Shown here: positions 1 through 9,221 of the stretch, piece after piece
Layout: every line of letters starts with the position of its first letter
Position numbering within the stretch: the stretch's first letter is position 1
Source of the DNA: Flexivirga endophytica
GTDB lineage: Bacteria > Actinomycetota > Actinomycetes > Actinomycetales > Dermatophilaceae
DNA: 64,000 bases
Assembly: GCF_014640635.1 (NCBI RefSeq)
Contig: NZ_BMHI01000004.1
Location: forward strand, 620,001-684,000
Direction: 5' to 3'
Notes under the pieces: generated by a model
What the model was told of the DNA's origin: nothing
Databases searched by the model: none
The model's input: only the letters and a program-made list of their open reading frames with translations
Translations under genes and position numbers: made by a program

Positions 1-1
1 C

Positions 2-982
2 CAGCTGACGCACGGCAACATCATCTGGAATGTCATGAATCTCATGGTCGACGTCGATCTGGGAAGCGAGGAGGTAGCCCTGGTCACCGCCCCGCTTTTC
101 CACACAGCAGCGCTCAACCAGGTCCTGTTCCCCACTGTCCTCAAGGGCGGCACCGCGCTCATCGAGTCTCGGTTCGACCCCGACCGCGCGATCGAACTGA
201 TCGAATCGGAAGGCGTCACACTGCTTTTCGGCGTGACCTCGATGTATCTCGCGTTGTCCGACGCCGGACGGTTCGGCTCCGCGGACCTGAGCACTCTGCG
301 GAACGCCCTCAGCGGCGGCGCGCCGATCCCGGAGTCACTCCTGCGCATCTGGCTCGACCGCGGGTTGATGATCGTCCAGGGCTACGGGCTGACCGAGGCG
401 TCGCCGGGCAGCACGATGCTGCGTGCCGCTGACGGCATCCGTAAGCTCGGATCCGCAGGGACCGCATGCTTCTTCACCGATGTGCGCGTCATCGACGGCG
501 TCGGTGAGATCGTCATGAACGAGCCGGGCGAGGTGCAGGTCAGCGGCCCGAACGTCACGCCCGGCTACTGGCGTGATCCGTCTTCGACCGACACCGCGTT
601 CGACGGCGACTGGCTGCACACCGGCGACCTCGCGACGACCGACGACGAGGGCTACCTGCGCATCGTCGGCAGGCTCAAGGACATGTACATCTCCGGCGGC
701 GAGAACGTCTACCCGGTCGAGATCGAGAGTGCTCTCCACGAGCACCCGGACGTGGCGGAGGCCGCCGTGATCGGCATACCGGACACGAAATGGGGAGAGG
801 TCGGCCGGGCCTTCGTGGTCACTTCACCGGGCTCGTCCCTCGACGAGGCGGCGCTCATCGCCCACCTCGAAGGACGGCTCGCACGCTACAAGCTGCCCAA
901 GTCCGTGGTCTTTCTTTCGGAGTTGCCACACAACGCCTCCGGCAAGCTGCTGAAATCTTCGCTACGAGAGGTGAAGCCGTGA
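2..982 (+). CDS. couL: Acyl-CoA ligase (AMP-forming), 5'-truncated; p-hydroxycinnamoyl-CoA synthetase-like
   Basis: The last 326 residues of an ANL-superfamily adenylating enzyme; the frame is open to the window edge, so the start lies upstream. The first visible residues (LTHGN) follow the usual P-loop. Further on are QGYGLTE (adenine-binding motif), LHTGD (ribose-binding Asp), GRLKDMYISGGENVYP (hinge and C-domain) and NASGKLLK with the catalytic lysine. Such enzymes activate carboxylic acids to acyl-CoA through an acyl-AMP. It overlaps the next gene by 4 bp (GTGA). Ligase, amidohydrolase, MarR and transporter together recall the cou (p-coumarate/ferulate) cluster of Rhodococcus jostii RHA1, so a hydroxycinnamate substrate is likely. 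That is inference from context; a fatty-acyl or other aryl substrate is possible. Confidence 0.75.
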   Translation, partial: QLTHGNIIWNVMNLMVDVDLGSEEVALVTAPLFHTAALNQVLFPTVLKGGTALIESRFDPDRAIELIESEGVTLLFGVTSMYLALSDAGRFGSADLSTLRNALSGGAPIPESLLRIWLDRGLMIVQGYGLTEASPGSTMLRAADGIRKLGSAGTACFFTDVRVIDGVGEIVMNEPGEVQVSGPNVTPGYWRDPSSTDTAFDGDWLHTGDLATTDDEGYLRIVGRLKDMYISGGENVYPVEIESALHEHPDVAEAAVIGIPDTKWGEVGRAFVVTSPGSSLDEAALIAHLEGRLARYKLPKSVVFLSELPHNASGKLLKSSLREVKP

Positions 983-1866
983 CCAGATACGAGCCCGCCA
1001 TCGATCTGGCCGTCATCCGCGCGCTCGACGTGCACGTGCATGTCGAAGCCGATGCGCACGGCCACTTCTCCCTGGACCAGGAGTTGCTCGACGCCTCAGC
1101 GGCCTACTTCAAGGGTGACGAGCCGCGGACTCCCACTGTCGCCGGCCTGGCCGGTCGCTATCGGGAGGCGGGTATGGCGGCTGTCGTGTTCACCGTCGAC
1201 GCCACCACCGCCACCGGCCACCCGGCGCTGTCCAGCGAGGACATCGCACAGGAGGCGTCGCAGCACGCCGATGTGCTCATCCCCTTCGGCTCGGTCGACC
1301 CGTTGCAAGGCGCCGCTGCGGTGGAGCGGGCGCGCCGGCTCGTCGAGGACCACGGAGTCCGAGGCTTCAAGTTCCACCCGTCCCTGCAGGCCTTCTCCCC
1401 CGACGACCCGACATACAAACCGCTCTGGGCAGCACTGGAGGAGCTGGGTGTGCCGGCCCTCTTCCACACGGGACAGAACGGCATCGGGGCCGGTCTGCCG
1501 GGCGGCCGCGGGCTCAAGCTGCGCTACTCCAACCCGCTGTTGCTCGACGACGTCGCAGCCGAGTTTCCAAGACTGACAGTCATTCTCGCGCACCCGTCGG
1601 TGCCATGGCAGGCAGAGGCGATCTCGATGGCCACGCACAAGGCGAATGTCTTCATCGACCTGTCCGGCTGGCGCCCCAAGTACTTCCCGAAGGAGTTGGT
1701 GCACGCGGCCGGGCGGATGTTGCGCCACAAGGTGCTCTTCGGCAGCGACTACCCGCTGCTCACACCGGAACGCTGGATCGCCGACTTCGAGCAACTGGGA
1801 CTCGACGAAGCCGTCCTGCCCGGGATCCTCAAGGACAACGCGGCTAAGGTGCTCGGACTGAGCTGA
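979..1866 (+). CDS. couO: Amidohydrolase-family TIM-barrel hydrolase, CouO-like
   Basis: A 295-residue amidohydrolase-2 family protein. The GTG start at 979 was chosen because it gives a GTGA overlap with the ligase stop and has GAGAGG upstream; the longer open frame to 790 lies inside the ligase gene. Visible metal-site motifs are HVH (H19, H21), a KFHPS strand, LAHP and the C-terminal GSDYPL aspartate. In the RHA1 cou cluster a homologous amidohydrolase hydrolyses the hydroxyphenyl-beta-ketoacyl-CoA intermediate, giving a non-beta-oxidative route from coumarate to 4-hydroxybenzoate. That product would feed the pobA/pca genes of this window. Assignment by family plus context; an ACMSD-like decarboxylase is the main alternative. 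Confidence 0.68.
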   Translation: MTRYEPAIDLAVIRALDVHVHVEADAHGHFSLDQELLDASAAYFKGDEPRTPTVAGLAGRYREAGMAAVVFTVDATTATGHPALSSEDIAQEASQHADVLIPFGSVDPLQGAAAVERARRLVEDHGVRGFKFHPSLQAFSPDDPTYKPLWAALEELGVPALFHTGQNGIGAGLPGGRGLKLRYSNPLLLDDVAAEFPRLTVILAHPSVPWQAEAISMATHKANVFIDLSGWRPKYFPKELVHAAGRMLRHKVLFGSDYPLLTPERWIADFEQLGLDEAVLPGILKDNAAKVLGLS

Positions 1867-1879
1867 GGGAGGAACTTCG

Positions 1880-2335
1880 ATGAGCCAGGACCGGCCCGAA
1901 CCACCGACGCTGCTCTACCTGATCAAGCAGGTCGAGCTCGCCTCACGTGCCGGCTTGGACGAGCTCACCCGTCCGGCCGGACTGACGGCACTGCAATACA
2001 CCGCGCTGACGGTGCTCGAACGTCATCCCGATCTCACCGCCGCGCGGCTCGCCCGTAACTCGTTCGTGACCGCGCAGAGCATGGCGGACATGGTCACTGC
2101 GCTGCTGGACCGCGGCCTGATCGACCGGCATCGGGACCCGCGTGACCGGCGACGGCTGGTCCTCTCGCTCACCGACGACGGACGCCGCCTGCTGGATCGA
2201 TTGCGTCCGGGCGTGACAGCGCTGGAGACGCGGATGCTCGCGCAGCTGCCGGCGACCGCACCGGCGGAGTTGCGCCGTCTGTTGGAGGCATGTCGCCAGG
2301 GTCTCGGGACACCAGCCGAGGACCGCGCAAGCTGA
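1880..2335 (+). CDS. couR: MarR-family transcriptional regulator, CouR-like
   Basis: A 151-residue MarR protein with a winged helix at about residues 35-100 (LTALQYTALTVLE, then a recognition region SFVTAQSMADMVTAL and the wing DPRDRRRLVLSLTDDG). GGGAGG lies 7 nt before the ATG. It follows the amidohydrolase by 13 bp in the same direction, so it is probably co-transcribed with the genes it controls. CouR of Rhodococcus is a MarR repressor released by p-hydroxycinnamoyl-CoA; the same role here is inferred from gene order. Confidence 0.7.
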   Translation: MSQDRPEPPTLLYLIKQVELASRAGLDELTRPAGLTALQYTALTVLERHPDLTAARLARNSFVTAQSMADMVTALLDRGLIDRHRDPRDRRRLVLSLTDDGRRLLDRLRPGVTALETRMLAQLPATAPAELRRLLEACRQGLGTPAEDRAS

Positions 2336-2400
2336 GACCACCTCGGTTGCCGCCGACTGAGCACCGCCGGGTCAATCATCAGGATTCTTTAGCATTTTCC

Positions 2401-2415
2401 TTCCGCTCAGCGAAA
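2401..2415. promoter_or_regulatory. Imperfect IclR-type operator upstream of the MFS transporter
   Basis: TTCCG-CTCAG-CGAAA, 45 bp before the transporter start codon. It is one base short of the inverted repeat TTCCG-N5-CGGAA found before pobA (32945-32963) and before the IclR gene (33734-33748). All three share CAG just before the right arm, more than the inverted repeat alone requires. Inference: the IclR regulator at 32973-33722 may also control this transporter. Confidence 0.5.
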
Positions 2416-2459
2416 ACAATGTGGTGCGGACCACACCGGGTAATGCTTCGCTCCTACCC

Positions 2460-4151
2460 ATGGATCAGACCGAAACCACAACTGCCGACTCGTCCCTGGC
2501 GAAGTTGACCACCGGGACGCTGATCGCAGCGATCACCGCGTGCTTCCTGGCGCAGGTCGGCGTGAGCATTCCCGCCGTCATCAACGGCTACATCAATCAG
2601 GACCTGCATCTGTCGTCGACCACCCTGACGTGGGTGTCGGACGCGTTCATGGTGCCCGTCACCCTGCTCGAGCTGTCCTTCGGCGTCGTCGGCGACCTCT
2701 TCGGCCGCAAGCGACTGCTCGCCATCGGATCCGTGCTCGTGCTCGCCGGCGGCCTGTTGTCGTTCTTCACCCCATCCGGCGAGACCGCCGTCCTGCTGAC
2801 CGGGCAGGTCATCGCGGGCACCGGTGCCGCCGCGATCTTCCCCACGTCGGTGGCGATGCTCGCCGCAGGCACGCACACCGTCAAGGACCGGGCACACGCC
2901 ATCTCGGTCTGGGCGGCCGCACTCACCGCCGGTGGCTTCATGTCACCGCTGATCGGCGGTCTGCTGGCCAAGATCCACCACGACGGCGGTGAATTCGCGA
3001 GCTGGCGTTACGCATTCCTCGCGATGGCCGTGCTGGCGATCATCAGCACCGCTGTCACGCTGCTGTGGGCGCAGGACTCCTCGTCGCCCGTCGGACGTTC
3101 CCTCGACTGGCCCGGACAGATCACCGTCGCGATCGGCATCTTCGCGCTGCTCTTCGGCGTGATCCAGGGCGCCGAGGACGGCTGGGGCAGCCCGCAGGTC
3201 GTCGGGGCCTTCGTCCTCGCCGTTGTCTTCCTGATCGGGTTCGTCCTGGTCGAGCTACGCGTCGACAAGCCGCTGATCCAGCTGCAACTCTTCAGCAACC
3301 GGATGTTCACGGTGTCCGCGATCGTCACCGTGCTCGGGATGTTCGCCTACCTCGGCACCGCGTACGCCACCAGCATCCGGTTGTCGGCCATCCAGGAATA
3401 CACCCCGCTGAAGACCTCGATCGGGTTCATCCTGCTCAACATCATGGGTGTGGTGCTCTTCCCGGTCAGCAGCAAGATGCTGCAGCGGCTCAACCCCGGC
3501 TGGGTCCTCGCCGGTGGTATGGCGCTGATCGGCATCGGCAACGTCGCGATGGCAGCCATACCCGCCACCCACCTGGGGCTCGGCGCGATCGCCATACCCC
3601 TGCTCGTCATCGGTGCCGGGTTCAAGACGGCGGTCACCGCCATCACCGTGGTCGCCGTCAACAGCGTTCCCACCTCGAAAGCCGGTATGGCGAGCGGTGC
3701 CACCAGCATGCTGCGCGACTTCGGCCTCACCCTCGGTCCGGCGATCGTCGGTGCGATTGCGCTGACCAGTGCCGCGAACCGGATCAGCGACAAGATCGCC
3801 TCGTCCAGCACGCTGCAGAAGTCGCTCAGCCAGTTCTACGCCGCACCCGGGCACGTCCCGGCCGCCGAACGGCCCAAGGTCGCCGAGGCCGTCGCCGCCG
3901 TGAAGTCCGGGCCGCTGGGCCAGAACGCCGTGCCCTCGCAGGTGCCCGGCGCGGACGGGAAGTTGCAGCCGTTCAACCCGCTGAAGGACGTCGCGTTCCA
4001 CGCCTTGTCGCACGGTTACGCACTGGGTTACCTCGTGTGCGCCATCGCCGCCCTCCTGGCCGCGGTGATCGCCGCCGTGCTCCTCGGTGGACGCCAGCAC
4101 GACCACGCCTTCGCACCGCAGGAGGACGCGCCGACTCCTGCGAACGTCTAG
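2460..4151 (+). CDS. MFS transporter, DHA2 (14-TM) family
   Basis: A 563-residue integral membrane protein. The ATG at 2460 gives the compact cytoplasmic N-terminus MDQTETTTADSS before the first helix; an in-frame start at 2421 would add 13 residues. Motif A (GDLFGRKR) lies between TM2 and TM3. Length and helix count fit the EmrB/QacA DHA2 group. A hydrophilic segment of about 75 residues (around residues 450-525) precedes the last helix, as is usual in this group. It follows the CouR-like gene after 124 bp that hold an IclR-like operator (2401-2415). In the cou cluster of RHA1 the transporter is an MFS permease, so aromatic-acid uptake is possible; DHA2 members are more often proton-coupled exporters, so direction and substrate are open. 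Confidence 0.75.
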   Translation: MDQTETTTADSSLAKLTTGTLIAAITACFLAQVGVSIPAVINGYINQDLHLSSTTLTWVSDAFMVPVTLLELSFGVVGDLFGRKRLLAIGSVLVLAGGLLSFFTPSGETAVLLTGQVIAGTGAAAIFPTSVAMLAAGTHTVKDRAHAISVWAAALTAGGFMSPLIGGLLAKIHHDGGEFASWRYAFLAMAVLAIISTAVTLLWAQDSSSPVGRSLDWPGQITVAIGIFALLFGVIQGAEDGWGSPQVVGAFVLAVVFLIGFVLVELRVDKPLIQLQLFSNRMFTVSAIVTVLGMFAYLGTAYATSIRLSAIQEYTPLKTSIGFILLNIMGVVLFPVSSKMLQRLNPGWVLAGGMALIGIGNVAMAAIPATHLGLGAIAIPLLVIGAGFKTAVTAITVVAVNSVPTSKAGMASGATSMLRDFGLTLGPAIVGAIALTSAANRISDKIASSSTLQKSLSQFYAAPGHVPAAERPKVAEAVAAVKSGPLGQNAVPSQVPGADGKLQPFNPLKDVAFHALSHGYALGYLVCAIAALLAAVIAAVLLGGRQHDHAFAPQEDAPTPANV

Positions 4152-4162
4152 GACGACGGCCC

Positions 4163-4196
4163 CCTGGTCCCACCTCAGGTGTGGGACGGGACCAGG
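4163..4196. terminator. Hairpin between convergent transporter and hydrolase genes
   Basis: CCTGGTCCC (4163-4171) pairs perfectly with GGGACCAGG (4188-4196); a nested TCCCAC/GTGGGA pairing is also possible. It lies at the convergent ends of the two genes and overlaps the last codons of the hydrolase. It could serve both directions. There is no clear U-tract. Confidence 0.5.
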
Positions 4197-5008
4197 AAGT
4201 CCGTCACCAATCCTGTTGATTCCGTTGCGAACTCGTCGAAGAAGCCATGCCGCCCGGTCGGATGGACGTGTAGTCGGCTGCCCATGATCCGCTCGTGCAG
4301 CACCTCTGCGTTCACCACCGGAGCGAAGCGGTCCTCGGCGCCGTGCAGGATCAGCGTCGGCGCCTCGATCCGATCGAGCCGACTGGCCGCGTCGTGCTTC
4401 GCGCTGACCCGCAGATGTCGGTTGGCGTCGCGCCGGCTCATCGTGGGATCGCTGAAGAGGTGTGTCGGCACACCGTCATACCCGCCGTGCGCGGCGATCC
4501 AGGCGGCCGTGTAGAAGAGGTCCGCCGTCGTGCGCAGCCGAGCCGTGCGGTCCGGGCTCGAGAGCGCGAGACGCACTTCCCGGTCCCGTTCGGTCGCGAG
4601 CGAGCCGCCCGGAGTGGTGCACGCGAGCACCAGCGCACGGACCAGTGCCGGACGCCCGATCGCCAGCTCCTGCGCGATCCGGCCGCCCATGGAGGTGCCG
4701 TAGACGAAGGCACTCTCGACGTCGAGCGCAGCCAACACCGCAGCGGCGTCCTCCGCGAAAAGGGCTGTCGACCAAAGCGTTTCGTCCTCCTTACCGGTGG
4801 CCGCCTGCAGGCGCGCGGTATCACCGGTGCCCCGGTAGTCGAAGGTGATCGTGAAGAACCGCTCGGTCAGCAGCGGGCGCACGTGCTGCCACCAGTCGTG
4901 CGAGTTCGCCTGTCCCTGCAGCAACAACAATGCGGGCGCGTCGCGCGGACCCTCGACCTGATGGGCGACACGAGCCTCGGCCACCGGACTGGTCCCGCGC
5001 AGCTTCAT
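4175..5008 (-). CDS. Alpha/beta-fold hydrolase
   Basis: A 277-residue alpha/beta hydrolase. Nucleophile elbow GTSMGG (about residue 108), acid in GAEDRF and histidine in GRHGF near the C-terminus form the expected triad. The start at ATG 5008 was chosen; a TTG codon sits just upstream. Nearest relatives by eye are small esterases, C-C hydrolases and 3-oxoadipate enol-lactonase-like enzymes. It is convergent with the transporter and divergent from a methyltransferase, so context does not fix a substrate. Confidence 0.7.
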   Translation of the reverse strand: MKLRGTSPVAEARVAHQVEGPRDAPALLLLQGQANSHDWWQHVRPLLTERFFTITFDYRGTGDTARLQAATGKEDETLWSTALFAEDAAAVLAALDVESAFVYGTSMGGRIAQELAIGRPALVRALVLACTTPGGSLATERDREVRLALSSPDRTARLRTTADLFYTAAWIAAHGGYDGVPTHLFSDPTMSRRDANRHLRVSAKHDAASRLDRIEAPTLILHGAEDRFAPVVNAEVLHERIMGSRLHVHPTGRHGFFDEFATESTGLVTDFLVPSHT

Positions 5009-5079
5009 CAATGGTCCTCACTCGTCGTGGACAACCCGCAAACTACAACGTCGACCGGAGCGTCTCCTAGGCTGCCCTC

Positions 5080-5703
5080 GTGACTGGATCTGGCGAGGTC
5101 GAGGCAACTATCGCGGCATACGAGAATGGCGCGCAGCAATATCGCGACGCGACAGCGTCGATGCCGCCGACCATTGCCGCCGCAATCGAGCGCTACTCCG
5201 ACAGTCTTTCCCACGATGCGGAGGTCCTGGAGATCGGGAGTGGCCCGGGCCGAGACGCTACGGCGCTCGAGGCGCAAGGGCTCCGGGTCCGACGCACCGA
5301 CATCACGAGTGCATTCGTCGAGATGCTCAGGGCGGACGGACATCGCGCGACGCAGATGGACCCACTGGCCGACGACTTGGGCGGACCCTGTGACGGGGTC
5401 TGGTGCAGCGCGGTCGTCGTACACCTCGACAGGGCGGACGCTGCTCGTCTCGCGCAGCGACTGTATGACGTGACGCGCCCCGGCGGACAGCTCTTCCTGT
5501 CAGCCAAGGAGGGAGATGGCGGCGCCTGGTCGGAGACCGGAAACCTGAATGCGCCAAGACATTTCACCTACTGGGGTTCTGATGCTTTCGGCAACTTGCT
5601 CAGCTCCGTCGGCTGGACCGTCGACGAACTGCGGGTCGAGCCCGGGCCGGGTGGTGGTTCATGGCTGCACGCATACGCGACACGGCCCGTTGAGGTCGGT
5701 TGA
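5080..5703 (+). CDS. Class I SAM-dependent methyltransferase
   Basis: A 207-residue protein with a Rossmann methyltransferase fold: motif I VLEIGSGPGRDATAL (about residues 48-62), the acidic end of beta-2 (RRTDIT) and a GVWCSAVVVHL motif IV region. Start is GTG 5080, with no strong Shine-Dalgarno. Members of this group methylate small molecules; the substrate cannot be read from the sequence. It stands alone, followed by a 52-bp tandem repeat. Confidence 0.7.
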   Translation: MTGSGEVEATIAAYENGAQQYRDATASMPPTIAAAIERYSDSLSHDAEVLEIGSGPGRDATALEAQGLRVRRTDITSAFVEMLRADGHRATQMDPLADDLGGPCDGVWCSAVVVHLDRADAARLAQRLYDVTRPGGQLFLSAKEGDGGAWSETGNLNAPRHFTYWGSDAFGNLLSSVGWTVDELRVEPGPGGGSWLHAYATRPVEVG

Positions 5704-5742
5704 CTCCGGAACTTCTCGCTTCCCGAGTCGCCGCTGCACATT

Positions 5743-5868
5743 GCCCGACACTGGGGAGACTCGTGAACATCGCCGACCGCCATACCCGCACACGGCCCGA
5801 CACTGGGGAGACTCGTGAACGCCGCCGACTGCCATACCCGCACACGGCCCGACACTGGGGAGACCCAT
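5743..5868. repeat. 52-bp tandem repeat, about 2.4 copies
   Basis: Units start at 5743, 5795 and 5847 (the last partial), each beginning GCCCGACACTGGGGAGAC and containing a GCCATACCCG segment. Copies differ at only a few positions. The block fills the space between the methyltransferase and the thrS terminator and encodes no convincing protein. It resembles a minisatellite or MIRU-type intergenic repeat. Confidence 0.85.
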
Positions 5869-5902
5869 GACCGCTGCCCGGACGTAAACCACCCCGGACG
5901 TG

Positions 5903-5942
5903 GTGCAGCCCCCGGGGCCTCGAGTGTCCGTGGGGGCTGCAC
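5903..5942 (-). terminator. Terminator hairpin downstream of thrS
   Basis: GTGCAGCCCCC (5903-5913) pairs perfectly with GGGGGCTGCAC (5932-5942) around an 18-nt loop. It lies 50 bp beyond the thrS stop in its direction of transcription. It could also end transcription arriving from the methyltransferase side. Confidence 0.65.
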
Positions 5943-5992
5943 TGGGTCCAACTCGCGAGGTGCGGCCGGTGTTCCCGTCAGAAGTGGACTAC

Positions 5993-7975
5993 TCAGACCT
6001 GTCGCTTGTCCCGGATGGCGGATTCGATCTCGGCGATCGCGTCGGCCACCGGAACGCCGTTGCGCTGCGAGCCGTCTCGGAAGCGGAACGACACGGCATT
6101 CGCCGAGCGGTCCTCCTCACCGGCGATCAGCGTGAACGGCACCTTGGACTTGCTGGCGTTGCGGATCTTCTTCGGGAAACGGTCGTCAGACTCGTCGAGC
6201 TCGACGCGAATCCCCTTCTCCTGCAATTGATCCAACACACCCTGCAGGTGTGGCGCAAACTCCTCGGCGACCGGCACACCGAGCACCTGCACCGGCGACA
6301 GCCACGGAGGGAACGCACCGGCGTAGTGCTCGACCAGCACACCCAGGAATCGCTCGATCGACCCGAACTTCGCCGAGTGGATCATCACCGGCTCCTGGCG
6401 GGTGCCGTCCGACGCCTGGAACTCCAGCCCGAAGCGGTGCGGCTGGTTGAAGTCGTACTGGATGGTCGACATCTGCCAGGTGCGGCCGATGGCGTCGCGG
6501 GCCTGCACGGAGATCTTCGGGCCATAGAACGCGGCGCCGCCCGGGTCCGGCACTAGCTCCAGGCCGGTCTCGGTCGCGACCTGCTCCAGGATCGCGGTCG
6601 CGGTCTCCCACTGCTCGTCCGAGCCGATGAACTTGTCCTTCTTGTCGCCCTCGGTCTCCCGGGTCGACAGCTCCAGGTAGAAGTCCTCCAGCCCGAAGTC
6701 GCGCAGCAGCGACAGCACGAAGTTGAGCAGGTGGCGGATCTCCCCCGGCGCCTGCTCGGCCGTCACGTAGGAGTGCGAGTCGTCCTGCGTCATACCGCGC
6801 ACACGCGTGAGGCCGTGGACCACACCAGACTTCTCGTAGCGGTAGACCGAGCCGAATTCGAAGAAGCGCAAAGGCAGTTCGCGATAGGACCGGCCGCGCG
6901 ACTTGAAGATCAGGTTGTGCATCGGGCAGTTCATCGCCTTCAGGCGGTATTGCGCGCCCTCCAGCTCCATCCCCGGGAACATCGTGTCCGCGTAGTAGGG
7001 CAGGTGGCCGCTGGTGTGGAACAGCCCGTCCTTGGAGATGTGCGGCGTGCCGACGTACTGGAAGCCCTCCTCCAGGTGCCGGGCGCGCACGTAGTCCTCC
7101 ATCTCGCGCTTGATCACGCCACCCTTGGGGTGGAAGACCGGCAGCCCCGACCCGAGCTCCTCGGGGAAGCTGAAGAGGTCGAGCTCGGCGCCCAGCTTGC
7201 GGTGGTCGCGCTTCTCCGCCTCGGCGAGCCGGTCGAGGTAGGCCTTCATCTCGGTTTTGCTCGGCCATGCGGTGCCGTAGATGCGCTGCAGCTGCGGGTT
7301 CTTCTCCGAGCCACGCCAGTAGGCGGCGGCCGAACGCATGATCTTGTAGGCGTTGCCGATCAGCTTGGTCGACGGCAGGTGCGGGCCGCGGCACAGGTCG
7401 CCCCACGCCACCTCCCCGTCACGCCGGACGTTGTCGTAGATCGTCAGGCCGCCCTCGCCGACCTCGGCGTCGGCACCCTCGGCGGCGTCACCCGCCTTCG
7501 ACTTCAGCCCGATGAGCTCCAATTTGTAGGGCTCCGAGGCGAGTTCGGCACGCGCGTCGTCGTCGCTGATCTCGCGGCGCTGGAACGTCTGGCCCTCGTT
7601 GATGATCTTCTGCATCGCCTTCTCGAGGGCCTTGAGGTCCTCGGGCGTGAAGGGCGTCTCGACGTCGAAGTCGTAATAGAAGCCGTCGGTGATCGGCGGC
7701 CCGATGCCGAGCTTGGCGTCCGGGTTGATCTGCTGCACGGCCTGCGCCAGCACGTGCGCGGTCGAGTGCCGCAGCACGTTGAGCCCGTCCGGGGAGTCCA
7801 CCGGGACCGGCTCGACGAGGGCGCCGGCCGGGATCTCGCGGAAGAGGTCCTGCAACTCGCCGTCGACCGTCATCGCCACGATCGTGCGGTCGTCGCCGAA
7901 GAGTTCGGTGCCCGTCGTGGCCTGCTCGACCCGTCGACCGTTGGCGGCGGTGGGGGCGGCTTGGCCTACTGACAC
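5993..7975 (-). CDS. thrS: Threonine--tRNA ligase
   Basis: A 660-residue class II aminoacyl-tRNA synthetase that charges tRNA-Thr with threonine and edits mischarged Ser. Visible parts: TGS domain (about 15-75), the editing domain with [10 protein letters not shown], the catalytic core with the zinc-binding MNCPMHN cysteine, motif 2 around [21 protein letters not shown], and a C-terminal anticodon-binding domain ([15 protein letters not shown] onward). The start is GTG 7975 because AAGGAG lies 7 nt upstream; the longer open frame to 8032 lacks such a site. Length is normal for the family. No T-box is visible upstream. Confidence 0.95.
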   Translation of the reverse strand: MSVGQAAPTAANGRRVEQATTGTELFGDDRTIVAMTVDGELQDLFREIPAGALVEPVPVDSPDGLNVLRHSTAHVLAQAVQQINPDAKLGIGPPITDGFYYDFDVETPFTPEDLKALEKAMQKIINEGQTFQRREISDDDARAELASEPYKLELIGLKSKAGDAAEGADAEVGEGGLTIYDNVRRDGEVAWGDLCRGPHLPSTKLIGNAYKIMRSAAAYWRGSEKNPQLQRIYGTAWPSKTEMKAYLDRLAEAEKRDHRKLGAELDLFSFPEELGSGLPVFHPKGGVIKREMEDYVRARHLEEGFQYVGTPHISKDGLFHTSGHLPYYADTMFPGMELEGAQYRLKAMNCPMHNLIFKSRGRSYRELPLRFFEFGSVYRYEKSGVVHGLTRVRGMTQDDSHSYVTAEQAPGEIRHLLNFVLSLLRDFGLEDFYLELSTRETEGDKKDKFIGSDEQWETATAILEQVATETGLELVPDPGGAAFYGPKISVQARDAIGRTWQMSTIQYDFNQPHRFGLEFQASDGTRQEPVMIHSAKFGSIERFLGVLVEHYAGAFPPWLSPVQVLGVPVAEEFAPHLQGVLDQLQEKGIRVELDESDDRFPKKIRNASKSKVPFTLIAGEEDRSANAVSFRFRDGSQRNGVPVADAIAEIESAIRDKRQV

Positions 7976-8111
7976 GGGTGTTCTCCTTCGGTATGGCGTG
8001 AGTACGGCGAGCGCCGGCTCGCCATACGACATGATCCGGCGACACGCCGGGCAGTGTCAGGCTAGCGGGCCGGACTCACGGCCGACACGGCAGATCCGTC
8101 GCGGTCGCCAA

Positions 8112-9221
8112 TCAGCCCGTGGCGATCGCGAAGGCGACGACGGCCACACAGATCAGTGCCATCACGGCGGCGACGACCCACAGTGTCCGTGTCGCACGGC
8201 CACCGCCGCCGACGCTCGCAGCAGGCTCCGGTGCAGGACGCGCCGTGTGCGCCGGTCGGCCCGCGGACCGGGCTGCGGGTAACGGCGCGGTCCCCGGCAT
8301 CCGGGTCCCACCACCGGCTGACCCGGGACCACCGGGAGAAGACGGGGGTCCAGGGGGGCGCGCGGGCGCCGCTGACCGCCGCGGCTGCGACATCGCCGAC
8401 CGGGCGGCGTCCATCAGTTCCGTCGCGGTCGCGGGCCGCTGGGAGGGGTCCTTCGCCATACCCGAGCGCACGACGCGGTCCAGCGCGTCCGGCAGATCCC
8501 CGCGGTGCTTGCGCAGCGACGGTGGCGCGGCGTTGAGGTGCGCGGAGATCAGCTGCACCTGCTCCCCGGCGACGAACGGCTTGCTACCGGTCAGGGACTG
8601 ATAGAGCACGCAGGCCAGTGAGTAGACGTCGCTGCGGGCGTCCGAACGCGGCGGCGACTGCAGCCGCTCCGGCGCCATGTAGGACGCGCTGCCGACGATC
8701 TGCCCGGTCGCCGTGAGGTCCTGTTGGGTGATGCTGGCGGCGATGCCGAAGTCGACCAGATAGGCGAACCCCTTGGGATCGACCAGGATGTTGGACGGCT
8801 TCACGTCACGGTGCACCAGGCCCGCCCGGTGTGCGGAGTCCAGGGCAGCGGCGATCTGGCTGAGCAGGTCGAGCGTGCGGGACACCTCCAGCCGTCCCCT
8901 GTCCAGCAGCTGTGCCAGGTTGCGGCCCTTGACCAGCCGCATGTCGAGATAGAGCCGACCGTCGATCTCGCCATACCCGTGGATGGGTATGACGTGCGGG
9001 TCGGTCAGCCGGGCGACGATCGCCGCCTCCCGCTGGAACCGGGCACGGTACTCGTCATCGGCCGCGGTCGCCGGGTGCATGACTTTGAGCGCCACGTCCC
9101 GGCCCAGTCGGGTGTCGGTCGCACGAGCGACCTGGCCCATGCCCCCGGTGCCGATGACCTCGTGCAGTTCGTAGTGCCCGAAACGCGCGGGACGACGGGC
9201 CGACACGTCACCGCCGCTCAT
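8112..9221 (-). CDS. Membrane-anchored serine/threonine protein kinase (PknB-like)
   Basis: A 369-residue Hanks-type kinase: glycine loop GTGGMGQV, VALKVM lysine, HRDVKPSN catalytic loop, VDFG metal-binding motif, SYMAPERL activation-segment end. The kinase domain covers about residues 15-275. A Pro/Gly/Ala-rich linker of about 70 residues leads to one C-terminal TM helix (LWVVAAVMALICVAVVAFAI), and the chain ends three residues later. There is thus no extracellular sensor such as PASTA repeats, unlike PknB. It is divergent from the P450 gene. The signal it senses is unknown. Confidence 0.88.
   Translation of the reverse strand: MSGGDVSARRPARFGHYELHEVIGTGGMGQVARATDTRLGRDVALKVMHPATAADDEYRARFQREAAIVARLTDPHVIPIHGYGEIDGRLYLDMRLVKGRNLAQLLDRGRLEVSRTLDLLSQIAAALDSAHRAGLVHRDVKPSNILVDPKGFAYLVDFGIAASITQQDLTATGQIVGSASYMAPERLQSPPRSDARSDVYSLACVLYQSLTGSKPFVAGEQVQLISAHLNAAPPSLRKHRGDLPDALDRVVRSGMAKDPSQRPATATELMDAARSAMSQPRRSAAPARPPGPPSSPGGPGSAGGGTRMPGTAPLPAARSAGRPAHTARPAPEPAASVGGGGRATRTLWVVAAVMALICVAVVAFAIATG

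Noticed and set aside
5743-5868. CRISPR array
   Set aside because: The 52-bp units are directly adjacent with no spacers; it is a plain tandem repeat.
6731-7972. 413-residue plus-strand frame opposite thrS
   Set aside because: Antisense to a certain gene; Arg/Val/Leu/Gly-rich shadow composition typical of high-GC DNA, no motif and no ribosome-binding site.
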